DNA of 64,000 nucleotides, taken from positions 1 to 64,000 of the forward strand of contig NZ_JAVRIB010000002.1 in assembly GCF_031846275.1 (NCBI RefSeq), in the 5' to 3' direction. This DNA comes from Spectribacter hydrogenoxidans. GTDB taxonomy: Bacteria; Pseudomonadota; Gammaproteobacteria; Nevskiales; Salinisphaeraceae. Positions within the stretch are counted from its first letter, which is position 1; each line of letters begins with the position of its first letter. Below the pieces are notes generated by a model, which did not search any database, had not been told where the DNA came from, and saw nothing but the letters and a program-made list of their open reading frames with translations. This document shows, one piece after another, positions 7,206 through 14,740 of this stretch. The position numbers and the translations under genes are program-made.

Positions 7206-7709
7206 CTATTCGGTTTCGACCAGTACGCTCTGGTCCACGCCCTCGGCATCGCGCCCGGCGCGGGTCCAGATCTCCGTGCGGCCCAGCAGCGAGATGCCGA
7301 TGTAGCCGCGCAGCTTGAGCTTGTCCGGTTCCGGCGTTTCCATCCAGGCGGAATAGGTCTTGCCGTTGTTGGGGTCGTAGGCCTCGCCATCTTCCCAGCG
7401 GCCCTCGCCGTTGTACTCGAAGCCCTTGAGAATGCGGATGCCCAGCAGGGACCGGTCGCGCTTCGCCGGGTCCGGGTTGTGCACGTCCTTCTCGGGGCCG
7501 TCGCTCTCGCCGCTGCCGGGCGGCTCGCCCACGGTCTTGCCGAAGTACGCACCGTTTTCCCCGAATATCTGGATGTAGCCGTCCTCGGCGGCGGTCAGCC
7601 AGACGCCGGTGATGGCGTCCGCCCCGGGCTGGGCGCTGACGGCCGTGGCCAGGGCGACGAGTAGGGTGGCGACAAGTCGTGTTGGCTGTCGGGAAATCAA
7701 TGCAGTCAT
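7206..7709 (-). CDS. DUF2147 secreted protein
   Basis: 167 residues with a signal peptide (RLVATLLVALATAVSAQ, cleavage near residue 27). The mature part begins ITGVWLTAAEDGYIQIF and continues with IRILKGFEYNGEGRWEDGEAYDPNNG and the LRGYIGISLLGRTEIWTR end that characterise DUF2147, a small beta-rich exported domain of unknown function. Relatives often have the form GxWxTxDxxGxxxAxV. Single gene, divergent from the crotonase gene at 7801 across 91 bases. Role in the periplasm unknown. Confidence 0.85.
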   Translation of the reverse strand: MTALISRQPTRLVATLLVALATAVSAQPGADAITGVWLTAAEDGYIQIFGENGAYFGKTVGEPPGSGESDGPEKDVHNPDPAKRDRSLLGIRILKGFEYNGEGRWEDGEAYDPNNGKTYSAWMETPEPDKLKLRGYIGISLLGRTEIWTRAGRDAEGVDQSVLVETE

Positions 7710-7800
7710 GTCCGGGGTGCGGCGGTTTCAATGTCGATGGCGATATTCTAGCCTGCGGCCAGTACCATGCATCATCAAACGCCCGTCAGCAGGAGTGGCC

Positions 7801-8583
7801 ATGTCCAACATCAGCGTCGAAACCCGGGGGCACGTGCTGTGCATCGGCATCAACCGGCCGGACAAGCGCAATGCGTTCGATCTGGCCATGTACCGTGATA
7901 TGGCAGCCGCCTACGGCCGGCTCAACCGCGAGCCCGAGTTGCGTTGCGGCCTGCTGTTTGCCCACGGCGATCATTTCACCACCGGGCTGGATCTGTCGGA
8001 GTGGGCCTCGGAGTTCGCCGCCGGACGGTTCCCGCCGATTGATGACGACGCCATCGAGCCCTTCGGCCTGGACCCCGACAACCGGCTGACCAAGCCGCTG
8101 GTGGTGGCCACCCAGGGGATCTGCTTCACCGCCGGTATCGAGTTCATGCTGGCCGGCGACATCCGCGTGGCCGCCGACAACACCCGCTTCGGCCAGATCG
8201 AGATCAAGCGCGGCATCTACCCGGTGGGCGGCGGCACCATCCGCTTCATCCAGAGCATCGGCTGGGGCAACGCCATGCGCTACCTGCTGACCGGCGACGA
8301 GATCAGCGCCGATGAGGCCCACCGCATGGGGTTGATCCAGGAGCTCACGCCGGTGGGTCAGCAGTTCGACCGCGCCTTCGAGATCGCCCGGCGGGTGGCG
8401 GCCCAGGCACCGCTGGGCGTGCAGGCCACGCTCAGGAGTTCGCGGCTGTCCCTGGACGCCGGTGAGCGCGCCGCCATCGAACGGCTGTTGCCCGACCTGA
8501 TTCCGATCATGGAAAGCGAGGATGCCCGCGAGGGGGTGCAGTCCTTCGTCGAGCGCCGCGAGGCGCGTTTCCAGGGGCGCTGA
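7801..8583 (+). CDS. Enoyl-CoA hydratase/isomerase (crotonase family)
   Basis: 260 residues with the crotonase fold: INRPDKRNAFD at the start, the oxyanion-hole region HFTTGLDL (59-66) and TAGIEFMLAGDIRVAADNTRFGQIEIKRG. Glutamates E114 and E134 occupy the two catalytic positions of true hydratases, so hydratase activity on an enoyl-CoA is plausible. ATG 7801 follows AGGAGTGGCC. No beta-oxidation partner adjoins it, so substrate is unknown; the wider window does hold acyl-CoA dehydrogenase and racemase genes. Confidence 0.9.
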   Translation: MSNISVETRGHVLCIGINRPDKRNAFDLAMYRDMAAAYGRLNREPELRCGLLFAHGDHFTTGLDLSEWASEFAAGRFPPIDDDAIEPFGLDPDNRLTKPLVVATQGICFTAGIEFMLAGDIRVAADNTRFGQIEIKRGIYPVGGGTIRFIQSIGWGNAMRYLLTGDEISADEAHRMGLIQELTPVGQQFDRAFEIARRVAAQAPLGVQATLRSSRLSLDAGERAAIERLLPDLIPIMESEDAREGVQSFVERREARFQGR

Positions 8584-8679
8584 TCCGGCCGGCGTCCCGG
8601 GGCCCGGTGCTAGACTCCGGGCAGTGCCACTGCGCCGGACCACGATCATCTGTTCCGGCCCCGATCAAAAGGAAAAGCC

Positions 8680-9435
8680 ATGGCCGACGAGCCGCTGATC
8701 GCCGTCTTCGTCGATTTCGAGAACCTGGCCCTGGGCGTCAAGGACGTGCCCGGCGGCGATTTCCAGATGGAACTGGTCACCAAGCGTCTGCTGGAGAAGG
8801 GGCGCATCGTGTTCAAGCGGGCCTACTGCGACTGGACCCGGTACAAGAACACCATGCATGCGTTCCACGCCATGGGGGTGGAGATGATCGACATCCCCCA
8901 GTCACGCGTGTCCGGCAAGAACAGCGCCGACATCCGCATGGTCGTGGACGCCATCGACATGTGCTACGCCAAGAGTCATATCGACATCTTCGCGCTGGTA
9001 TCGGGCGATTCCGATTTCTCGCCGCTGGTTTCCAAGCTCAAGGAAAACGACAAGCGGGTGATCGGTTGCGGGGTCAAGTCGTCCACCTCGGACCTGCTGG
9101 TGGCCAACTGCGACGAGTTCATCTACTACGACGACCTGGTCCAGACCGCCCGCAAGAGTGGCACGCGCCGGGCCAAGCGCGGCAACAAGCCGACCGACAA
9201 GAGCGCCGAGGCCCGCGAGAAGATTCTCGAGATCGTGCAGTCGCTGGAGTCGGATTACGACCCGGTCTGGGGCTCGCAGATCAAGCAGACGATCAAGCGC
9301 GTGTACCCCAGCTTCAACGAGACCCACTACGGCTACAAGGGCTTTTCGGAGCTGCTGCAGGACGCGGAGAAGCAGAAGTTGCTGGCGCTGGAATACGACG
9401 CCGATCGTGGCAACTACAAGGTCAGGTCGGTTTGA
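8680..9435 (+). CDS. NYN-domain nuclease with C-terminal LOTUS/OST-HTH domain
   Basis: 251 residues. Residues 1-150 form a NYN (PIN-like, DUF88/LabA) domain with acidic residues in IAVFVDFEN, the SADIRMVVDAIDM helix and LVSGDSDF, the expected metal-binding set. A basic linker (TRRAKRGNKPTDK) leads to a LOTUS/OST-HTH domain (about 170-248: AREKILEIVQSLES to GFSELLQDAEKQKLLAL), a likely RNA-binding module. Known relatives are presumed RNases. ATG 8680 follows AAAGGAAAAGCC. The gene is single and ends in a repeat plus shared terminator. Confidence 0.9.
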   Translation: MADEPLIAVFVDFENLALGVKDVPGGDFQMELVTKRLLEKGRIVFKRAYCDWTRYKNTMHAFHAMGVEMIDIPQSRVSGKNSADIRMVVDAIDMCYAKSHIDIFALVSGDSDFSPLVSKLKENDKRVIGCGVKSSTSDLLVANCDEFIYYDDLVQTARKSGTRRAKRGNKPTDKSAEAREKILEIVQSLESDYDPVWGSQIKQTIKRVYPSFNETHYGYKGFSELLQDAEKQKLLALEYDADRGNYKVRSV

Positions 9436-9467
9436 GTGGAATCGGGAATTTGGTGCGTTTGCGGGCT

Positions 9468-9537
9468 GGCCGCTTGAAAGCGGCCCTACGCAGGAATCGG
9501 GTCCCGACCACCCTGCGGTAGGACGCGATTAATCGCG
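9468..9537. repeat. Compound REP-like element
   Basis: A perfect stem GGCCGCTT (9468-9475) with AAGCGGCC (9478-9485) resembles the 7147 element. It is followed by an inverted pair CTACGCAGG and CCTGCGGTAG, then the palindrome GCGATTAATCGC. Several palindromes in a row suggest a BIME-like cluster in the 172-base convergent gap. Confidence 0.65.
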
Positions 9538-9556
9538 CCGGCTCACCTGTGCCACG

Positions 9557-9584
9557 AAAAAGGGCCCGCATCGCGGGCCCTTTT
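9557..9584. terminator. Bidirectional terminator
   Basis: GGGCCCGC (9562-9569), loop ATC, GCGGGCCC (9573-9580), flanked by AAAAA on the left and TTTT on the right. Symmetric A/T flanks suit termination of both the NYN gene (+) and the SodC-like gene (-), which converge here. Confidence 0.9.
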
Positions 9585-9607
9585 CATTGTCGGTAATGAC
9601 GGCGTGA

Positions 9608-10252
9608 TTAGTTGATCACCCCGCAGGCAATCCGGCCGCCGGCGGCGCCGACAGGCGGGGAGCTGTGGTCGTTACCCTTCTCGTGCACGACCACGGCCTT
9701 GCCGCGGATCACGTCCATCGACAGGCCGCTGAGCGTGATCAGCTCGTTGTCGCTGCCGCTGTCGGCCACGTTGAATTCGCCGAGGTTGCCGTGGATATCG
9801 TCGTCCCCGTCGCTCGGGAACTTGAGATGCGGGCCGGCCGCCTGGGCGTTGTCGCCGCAGTCGCCGTTGGCGTGCACATGGAAGGCGTGCTTGCCGGCGG
9901 CCAGACCGCTGGCCTCGGCATACACCTGAATGTCCTCGCCCATGGCGGTGAATTCCACCTGACCGGACACGCCGCTACCGTCCACTTCCTCGAGCGTGGC
10001 GGTGACCTGGTTGCTGTCGGCCGCCGGCTCCTCGGCCATCGCCTCGTCGGCGGCGTCGTCCATGTCGTCCATGGATTCGCCCGCTTCGGTCATGGCTTCA
10101 TCGGCGGCATCGCCTGCGTCGTCCATGGCCTGCTCGGCCGTTGTCTGGGCGTCTTCCATGGCCTCTTCGGCCTGCTGCTGATCGCCCTCGCTGCAAGCAG
10201 TGATGGTGAAGGCGCCCGCGCAGAGGGCGGCGATCATCCAGAAATTACGCAT
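9608..10252 (-). CDS. SodC-like lipoprotein with shortened zinc loop
   Basis: 214 residues. A lipoprotein signal ends at C20 (TITAC), followed by an acidic, Ala/Asp/Glu/Met-rich helical spacer (22-80), then a Cu/Zn superoxide dismutase domain (81-214). Copper ligands H125, H127, the bridging H142 and H190 (VVVHEKG) are present, as are the active-site Arg (R207) and the disulfide cysteines C132 and C210. Between H142 and H154 the loop is about five residues shorter than in human SOD1; counterparts of His71, Asp83 and Asp124 appear absent. It may therefore be a Cu-only enzyme or a non-enzymatic SodC-like domain. ATG overlaps the previous gene by eight bases, so translation is probably coupled. 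Confidence 0.85.
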   Translation of the reverse strand: MRNFWMIAALCAGAFTITACSEGDQQQAEEAMEDAQTTAEQAMDDAGDAADEAMTEAGESMDDMDDAADEAMAEEPAADSNQVTATLEEVDGSGVSGQVEFTAMGEDIQVYAEASGLAAGKHAFHVHANGDCGDNAQAAGPHLKFPSDGDDDIHGNLGEFNVADSGSDNELITLSGLSMDVIRGKAVVVHEKGNDHSSPPVGAAGGRIACGVIN

Positions 10253-10655
10253 TGTCCTGGCTCCCGATTGGTTCGAGCTTGGCACGGTGCGCGCTGATGC
10301 GCGTCACCAGGTCCCCGTGATTTTCGAGGTCCGAGAATAACACTCCGTAGTTGTCCTGCAGCCAGCTACCGAAGGCCTGCGGGTCGTTTTCCCCCATCAG
10401 GCGGGCCAGGGCTGCGGTATGTTCGCCACCACCGGTGGCGGCTTCGCGGCGCACGATATGGAACTGGGAATCCACGAACTCGCGGGCCTCGGCATAACTG
10501 GTGTTGGGGCCTTCGGTGGTGGCATCCGAGCTCTGCGATGTGGTGTCGCTGACCTGTTCCAGCGCCTTGGCCGCGGTGTTGGTGGTGCTGGTGACGGCAC
10601 TGCAGCCGGCCACCACCGGCAGCGTGAACAGCAGGGAAAGAAGTACGCGTTGCAT
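10245..10655 (-). CDS. DUF3015-like lipoprotein
   Basis: 136 residues. Lipobox VVAGC with C18, then a Ser/Thr-rich linker and a helical domain containing FHIVRREAATGGGEHTAALA and FGSWLQDNYGVLFSD. The GxGEHLxxLAxLxG-type segment is the core of DUF3015, a family of short exported proteins with no known activity. ATG 10655 follows GAGGAAAAGCC. The stop overlaps the start of the SodC-like gene (ATGCGTAA), so the two lipoproteins are one operon and may act together in the envelope. Family call is by pattern only. Confidence 0.65.
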   Translation of the reverse strand: MQRVLLSLLFTLPVVAGCSAVTSTTNTAAKALEQVSDTTSQSSDATTEGPNTSYAEAREFVDSQFHIVRREAATGGGEHTAALARLMGENDPQAFGSWLQDNYGVLFSDLENHGDLVTRISAHRAKLEPIGSQDNA

Positions 10656-10777
10656 CGGCTTTTCCTCGCGTTGGGGAGAGCCCGAGTCTAGCCCTGTTGG
10701 GGCCCCGACGTCGAAGGGATTTGACCGGGCGGGAAGGATGCCCGATTTTCGGGACAGGATTTCACTGCCGCCAAGCC

Positions 10778-11665
10778 ATGGACGCTCTGCGAACCCCCGA
10801 CGAATGCTTTGCCGGTCTGTCCGGTTATCCGTTCCAACCACGCTACGCCACCATCGACGACCTGCGGCTGCACTACCTGGACGAGGGTGATCCCGATGGC
10901 CCGGTGGTCCTGCTGCTGCACGGGGAGCCGAGCTGGTCGTATCTCTACCGCACCATGATTCCGCCGCTGGTGGATGCCGGTTGCCGCGTGCTGGCGCCGG
11001 ATCTGATCGGCTTCGGGCGGTCGGACAAGCCGGCGGCGGTGGCCGACTACAGCTATCAGCGCCATGTCGACTGGATGCTGGACTGGCTGCGGCAGATCGA
11101 CCCGGACGGGGTGACGCTGTTCTGCCAGGACTGGGGGTCGCTGATCGGCCTGCGGCTGGTGGCGGCCGAGCCGGACCGGTTCGCCCGGGTGTTCGTGGGC
11201 AACGGCGGACTGCCCACCGGCGATGAAAGAGTTCCGGCCGCATTCAGGCTCTGGCGGGCCTTCGCGCTGTACAGTCCCATCTTTCCGGTTGCCGGGATCA
11301 TGCGGGTGGCCACCCGTGCGCCCATGAGCAAGGCCACGGCGCGCGCCTATGCCGCGCCTTTTCCCGACAAGCGTTATCTGGCCGGTGCCCGCGCCTTCCC
11401 CGCGCTGGTGCCGATCACGCCGGACGATCCGGCCAGCGAGCCCAACCGCGAGGCCTGGGCGGTACTGAGAGGGTTCGACAAGCCGTTCCACACCTGCTTT
11501 TCCGACGGTGATCCCATCACCCGCGGTCTGGACCGTGGCCTGCGCCGACGGGTGCCGGGTGCCGAAGGGGTGGAGCACACCACCATCGAGGGGGCCGGCC
11601 ACTTCCTGCAGGAGGACAAGGGACGCGAAATCGCCGCCTTCATGCGGCGGCAGATGGGTTGTTGA
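10778..11665 (+). CDS. Haloalkane dehalogenase-like hydrolase (HLD-I type)
   Basis: 295 residues, alpha/beta hydrolase. HGEPSW (49-54) supplies an oxyanion/halide-site segment, and VTLFCQDWGS puts the nucleophile at D118 followed by W119, the halide-binding Trp of haloalkane dehalogenases; GAGHFLQED carries the catalytic His. GFGRSDKP and LPTGDERVP also match the DhlA/DmbB branch. The set suggests hydrolytic dehalogenation of haloalkanes, though some members act poorly on known substrates. ATG 10778 is chosen by homology; the divergent lipoprotein operon begins 122 bases upstream. Confidence 0.85.
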   Translation: MDALRTPDECFAGLSGYPFQPRYATIDDLRLHYLDEGDPDGPVVLLLHGEPSWSYLYRTMIPPLVDAGCRVLAPDLIGFGRSDKPAAVADYSYQRHVDWMLDWLRQIDPDGVTLFCQDWGSLIGLRLVAAEPDRFARVFVGNGGLPTGDERVPAAFRLWRAFALYSPIFPVAGIMRVATRAPMSKATARAYAAPFPDKRYLAGARAFPALVPITPDDPASEPNREAWAVLRGFDKPFHTCFSDGDPITRGLDRGLRRRVPGAEGVEHTTIEGAGHFLQEDKGREIAAFMRRQMGC

Positions 11666-11704
11666 GCAGTCGTCTCTCGGCTGGAATGGTTACCGAGTCC
11701 CGAT

Positions 11705-12439
11705 CTATGGCAGTGCCCTCCAGAGCGTTCTGAACTGCGTCGTCGCGCGCGACCTTGGCGCGAAACAGGCGACCGGCGCCTGGTATTCACCCATGCGTTC
11801 CACATCCGCCGAGTAGCCGATCCATGCAGCCGGCGCGTCACGCATGATGTCCGGCGGATTGTTCAGCATGTCCCGATGCAGCCGTTTGCGGCGGTCGACC
11901 ATGGAGAAGAACGGCTGCACCCGGCCGGCCTTGCGGCCCTCCTTGCCGGCCAGCGTTTCGATCTGATCCAGTGCCCTGAGCGACAAGGGGCTGGGTACGA
12001 CCGGTACCACCACGGTATCCGCTGCGCGCAGCACGGCGTTGGCCAGGCTCCCGAGTCCCGGCGGGCAATCGAGTACTACCAGCGTGTAGGTTTCGGAGAA
12101 GGGCTCGATCAGTTCGGCCAGCCGCTTCTTGCTGCCGCTGGAGGCCCGCAGCAGCGCATCCATGTGGCGGAAACTGGTGTCGCCGGGAATCGCGTGAAGC
12201 CGCTCGTGATGGGCGCTGCGCCGCACGAAGCGGCCCAGCGGCCGGTCGCCGTCCACCACCTTGCGGGCGGCCAGCTTGCGGTCCGTGTCCACCTGCAGGT
12301 ACCAGCTGGCGGCGGCTTGCGGGTCCAGGTCCCAGAGCAGCACGTGTTCGCCGGCCCGGGCTGCCTCCCAGGCCAGATTGACCGCCGCGGCGGTCTTGCC
12401 GACGCCGCCCTTGGCGCTGTGCAGGGCCCAGATGTGCAT
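11705..12439 (-). CDS. Orphan ParA/Soj-family ATPase
   Basis: 244 residues. Deviant Walker A KGGVGKT (10-16, signature K10 and K15), LLWDLDPQAAAS as the A' motif and VVLDCPPGLGS as Walker B. This is the ParA/MinD-like class that positions cargo on the nucleoid. No ParB, parS or plasmid replication gene is nearby, so it is an orphan; orphan ParAs place diverse cargoes such as chemosensory clusters or polyhydroxyalkanoate granules. Full family length. It lies 63 bases downstream of sugE on the same strand; cargo unknown. Confidence 0.88.
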   Translation of the reverse strand: MHIWALHSAKGGVGKTAAAVNLAWEAARAGEHVLLWDLDPQAAASWYLQVDTDRKLAARKVVDGDRPLGRFVRRSAHHERLHAIPGDTSFRHMDALLRASSGSKKRLAELIEPFSETYTLVVLDCPPGLGSLANAVLRAADTVVVPVVPSPLSLRALDQIETLAGKEGRKAGRVQPFFSMVDRRKRLHRDMLNNPPDIMRDAPAAWIGYSADVERMGEYQAPVACFAPRSRATTQFRTLWRALP

Positions 12440-12502
12440 GACCGCAGCCTCGCGCCGGAATGTGACAAGGAGATGACAACCTGATTTCGGCGCCGGCCGG
12501 CC

Positions 12503-12823
12503 TTACTCGCCGGCGGTCAGCTTCAATCCGATCACTGCGATGATCAGCAACGCCAGACAGAGCAGCCGCGCGGTTTCGCGCGGCTCGTCGAACAGCAGCA
12601 TGCCCAGGATGGTGGTACCCGCCGTGCCGATGCCCACCCACACCGCGTAGGCAGTGCCCAGCGGCAGGGTGCGCACGGCCAGCGACAGCCCGTACAGGCT
12701 GGCCACCATCGCCAGGCCGGTGAGCAGACTGGGCAGGGGGCGGGTGAAGCCGTCGGTGTACTTCAGCCCGATCGCCCAGGCAATCTCGAACGCCGCCGCG
12801 ATGATGAGAATGAACCAAGCCAT
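12503..12823 (-). CDS. sugE: SugE/Gdx small multidrug resistance transporter
   Basis: 106 residues, four membrane helices. The conserved acidic residue E13 (AFEIAWAIGLK), KYTDGFTR in loop 1 and GTAYAVWVGIGTAGT in helix 3 are features of the Gdx (guanidinium exporter) branch rather than EmrE. Works as an antiparallel dimer exchanging guanidinium or small quaternary ammonium ions for protons. ATG 12823 is the only good start. There are only 67 bases to the divergent gene and I see no guanidine riboswitch there. The orphan parA lies downstream. Confidence 0.9.
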   Translation of the reverse strand: MAWFILIIAAAFEIAWAIGLKYTDGFTRPLPSLLTGLAMVASLYGLSLAVRTLPLGTAYAVWVGIGTAGTTILGMLLFDEPRETARLLCLALLIIAVIGLKLTAGE

Positions 12824-12890
12824 GATCCGGCAAGGATGACGCCGCGGCCCGGATTTGCAAGCGCGCGATGGCTGGCCAATGATGCCGCCC

Positions 12891-13367
12891 ATGCGCGTGG
12901 TCCTGATCAGCGACACCCACGGCTATCTGGATGACCGGATTGCCGCCTTCCTGCCCGGTTGCGACCGGATCGTGCATGCCGGCGATGTGGGCGCCGGGGT
13001 GGCCGAGGCACTGGCTGCGCTCGAGCTGCCGGTGACGGTGGTGACGGGTAACAACGATCCGGCGGACGCCGGCTGGCCGGTCTCGGCGGAGCTCGATCTG
13101 CCGGGCGGCCGGCTGGTGGTCATCCACGGTCACCAGTGGCCGGCGGCCCGGCGTCATCGCCGGCTGCGCGCGGCCTATCCCGACGCCCGCGCGGTGGTCT
13201 GCGGGCACAGCCATCGCCAAGTCGTGGACCGGGACCAGGCCCCCTGGATTCTCAACCCCGGCGCCGCCGGCCGCACCCGGACCTACGGCGGCCCCGGTTA
13301 CATTGTTCTCGACGCCGACTCGCAGGGCTGGCGGGTCGACGCCCGGCAATTGTCCCGCCGGCCGTGA
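12891..13367 (+). CDS. YfcE/MJ0936-type metallophosphoesterase
   Basis: 158 residues with the calcineurin-like metal motifs in order: SDTHG, GDVG, GNND, VIHGHQ and GHSH. Small stand-alone members hydrolyse phosphodiesters such as bis-pNPP and possibly cyclic nucleotides. MRVVLISDTHG at 12891 is the family-like start; in-frame ATGs at 12879 and 12882 would add three or four residues. The stop overlaps the GTG of the ligase gene (GTGA), so this is the first gene of a three-gene overlapping unit with LigE and an NlpC/P60 lipoprotein. Confidence 0.9.
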   Translation: MRVVLISDTHGYLDDRIAAFLPGCDRIVHAGDVGAGVAEALAALELPVTVVTGNNDPADAGWPVSAELDLPGGRLVVIHGHQWPAARRHRRLRAAYPDARAVVCGHSHRQVVDRDQAPWILNPGAAGRTRTYGGPGYIVLDADSQGWRVDARQLSRRP

Positions 13368-14203
13368 TCCGAGTGACCGGGCTGGTCGGGCTCGCACTCT
13401 GGTGCCTGGCCGGCGCCGCCGAGCCGCCGGCCCTGACGCTGGCCGAGGATTACCAGCGAGGACTGGACGTCGCTGATTACTGGGTGAGCGAGAAGCTCGA
13501 CGGGGTTCGCGGTTACTGGACTGGCGAGCGGCTGATCACCCGCGGCGGGCATCCAGTGAATCCGCCGGCCTGGTTCGTCGCCGATTTCCCGGACGTGCCC
13601 CTGGACGGCGAGCTCTGGCTCGGCCGCGGTCGTTTCGCCGAAACCTCGGGCATCGTGCGCACGGATGAGCCCGTGGATGACGAGTGGCGGCGCATGCGCT
13701 TCATGGTGTTCGATCTGCCGGCGCATGGTGGGTCGTTCAGTGCGCGGCTCGAGGCACTGCGGCAGCGGCTGGCAGCACTGGACATCGCCTGGCTGCGCCC
13801 GGTTGAACAGTTCCGGGTGGCGGATCATGCCGACCTGCAGCGCCGGCTCGAGGCCGTGGTGGATCGCGGCGGGGAAGGGCTGATGCTGCGCCGGGCCGAT
13901 TCGCTGCATGAAAGCGGTCGCAGCGGCGATCTGCTCAAGGTCAAGACGCATCAGGACGCCGAAGCCCGGGTGATCCGGCACCTGCCGGGCGACGGCAAAT
14001 ATGCGGACATGATGGGCTCGTTGCTGGTGGAAACCCCGGACGGCCGTCGCTTCCGGCTGGGCACCGGTTTCACCGACGAGCAGCGGGCCGACCCACCGCC
14101 GGTGGGAAGTTGGGTAACCTATCGGTTCAACGGATTCACCACCAACGGATTGCCACGATTCGCCCGTTTCCTGCGCGTTCGTCCCGGTTACACACCACCC
14201 TGA
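13364..14203 (+). CDS. ligE: LigE-type periplasmic ATP-dependent DNA ligase
   Basis: 279 residues from a GTG start. A short hydrophobic leader (VTGLVGLALWCLAGAAEP) looks like a signal peptide. The ligase core has motif I SEKLDGVRGYW with AMP-accepting K44, motif III around MRFMVFDLP, motif IV EGLMLRR and motif V LLKVK, followed by an OB domain (GSLLVETPDGRRFRLGTGF, GSWVTYRFNGFT). This is the minimal Lig E type, in which the leader is thought to send the enzyme to the periplasm, perhaps to act on incoming or extracellular DNA. It overlaps the genes on both sides. Confidence 0.92.
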   Translation: MIRVTGLVGLALWCLAGAAEPPALTLAEDYQRGLDVADYWVSEKLDGVRGYWTGERLITRGGHPVNPPAWFVADFPDVPLDGELWLGRGRFAETSGIVRTDEPVDDEWRRMRFMVFDLPAHGGSFSARLEALRQRLAALDIAWLRPVEQFRVADHADLQRRLEAVVDRGGEGLMLRRADSLHESGRSGDLLKVKTHQDAEARVIRHLPGDGKYADMMGSLLVETPDGRRFRLGTGFTDEQRADPPPVGSWVTYRFNGFTTNGLPRFARFLRVRPGYTPP

Positions 14204-14688
14204 TGCGCCGGCTCGCCGCCGCGGGGCTGATACTGCTGGTTGCCGCCTGCAGCAGCACGCCGGATCACCGCGTGCCGGCGGTGCGGGTGTCCGACGCCGG
14301 GGTGGCCCTGGACGACACCGCGGCGGTGCGCGAAACCCTGTATGCGCAGCTGGACGATTGGCGCGGCACGCCGTACCGGGTGGGAGGCATGACTCGTGAC
14401 GGGGTGGACTGCTCCGCCTTCGTGCTGCGGGTGTTCCGTGACGCCTTCGGCATCCGGCTGCCGCGCACCACCGAGTTGCAGGCCTTCGTCGGCGAACCCG
14501 TGGAAGACCGGACCGCCGGGGATCTGGTGTTCTTCAAGACCGGCTGGAAGCAGTGGCACGTGGGCATTTACGTGGAGGAGCAGCGATTCGTCCACGCCTC
14601 GACCAGCCAGGGGGTGATTCTCAGCGACTTGCGCAACCCCTACTGGGCCGGCCACTACTGGCATACCCGCCGTCTGCGAATGGATTGA
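14203..14688 (+). CDS. NlpC/P60 lipoprotein peptidase
   Basis: 161 residues. Lipobox VAAC with C16, then an NlpC/P60 domain: catalytic C70 (GVDCSAF), H119 (WHVGIY) and H131 (FVHAST). LPRTTELQ and GDLVFF are conserved in the Spr/NlpC branch. It probably cleaves the D-Glu to diaminopimelate bond of peptidoglycan at the outer-membrane side. Its ATG shares a base with the ligase stop (TGATG), implying co-translation with LigE; cell-wall opening plus a periplasmic ligase is a suggestive pairing. Confidence 0.93.
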   Translation: MRRLAAAGLILLVAACSSTPDHRVPAVRVSDAGVALDDTAAVRETLYAQLDDWRGTPYRVGGMTRDGVDCSAFVLRVFRDAFGIRLPRTTELQAFVGEPVEDRTAGDLVFFKTGWKQWHVGIYVEEQRFVHASTSQGVILSDLRNPYWAGHYWHTRRLRMD

Positions 14689-14691
14689 CCG

Positions 14692-14712
14692 CCCCCGGCC
14701 ACGGGGCCGGGG
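14692..14712. terminator. Possible hairpin terminator
   Basis: CCCCGGCC (14693-14700), loop ACGG, GGCCGGGG (14705-14712), right after the NlpC/P60 stop and before a convergent gene. No T-tract follows, so this may only be a transcript-end hairpin. Confidence 0.45.
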
Positions 14713-14740
14713 ACGATCGGCCATCAATGCGGATGGCGGA

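Noticed and set aside
11705..12439. ParA as evidence of a plasmid
   Set aside because: No ParB, replication initiator, iterons or partition site is present, and surrounding genes are chromosomal in character.
12824..12890. Guanidine riboswitch upstream of sugE
   Set aside because: Only 67 bases separate sugE from the divergent phosphoesterase gene, too little for a full ykkC-type aptamer, and no conserved ACGR-type loops were seen.
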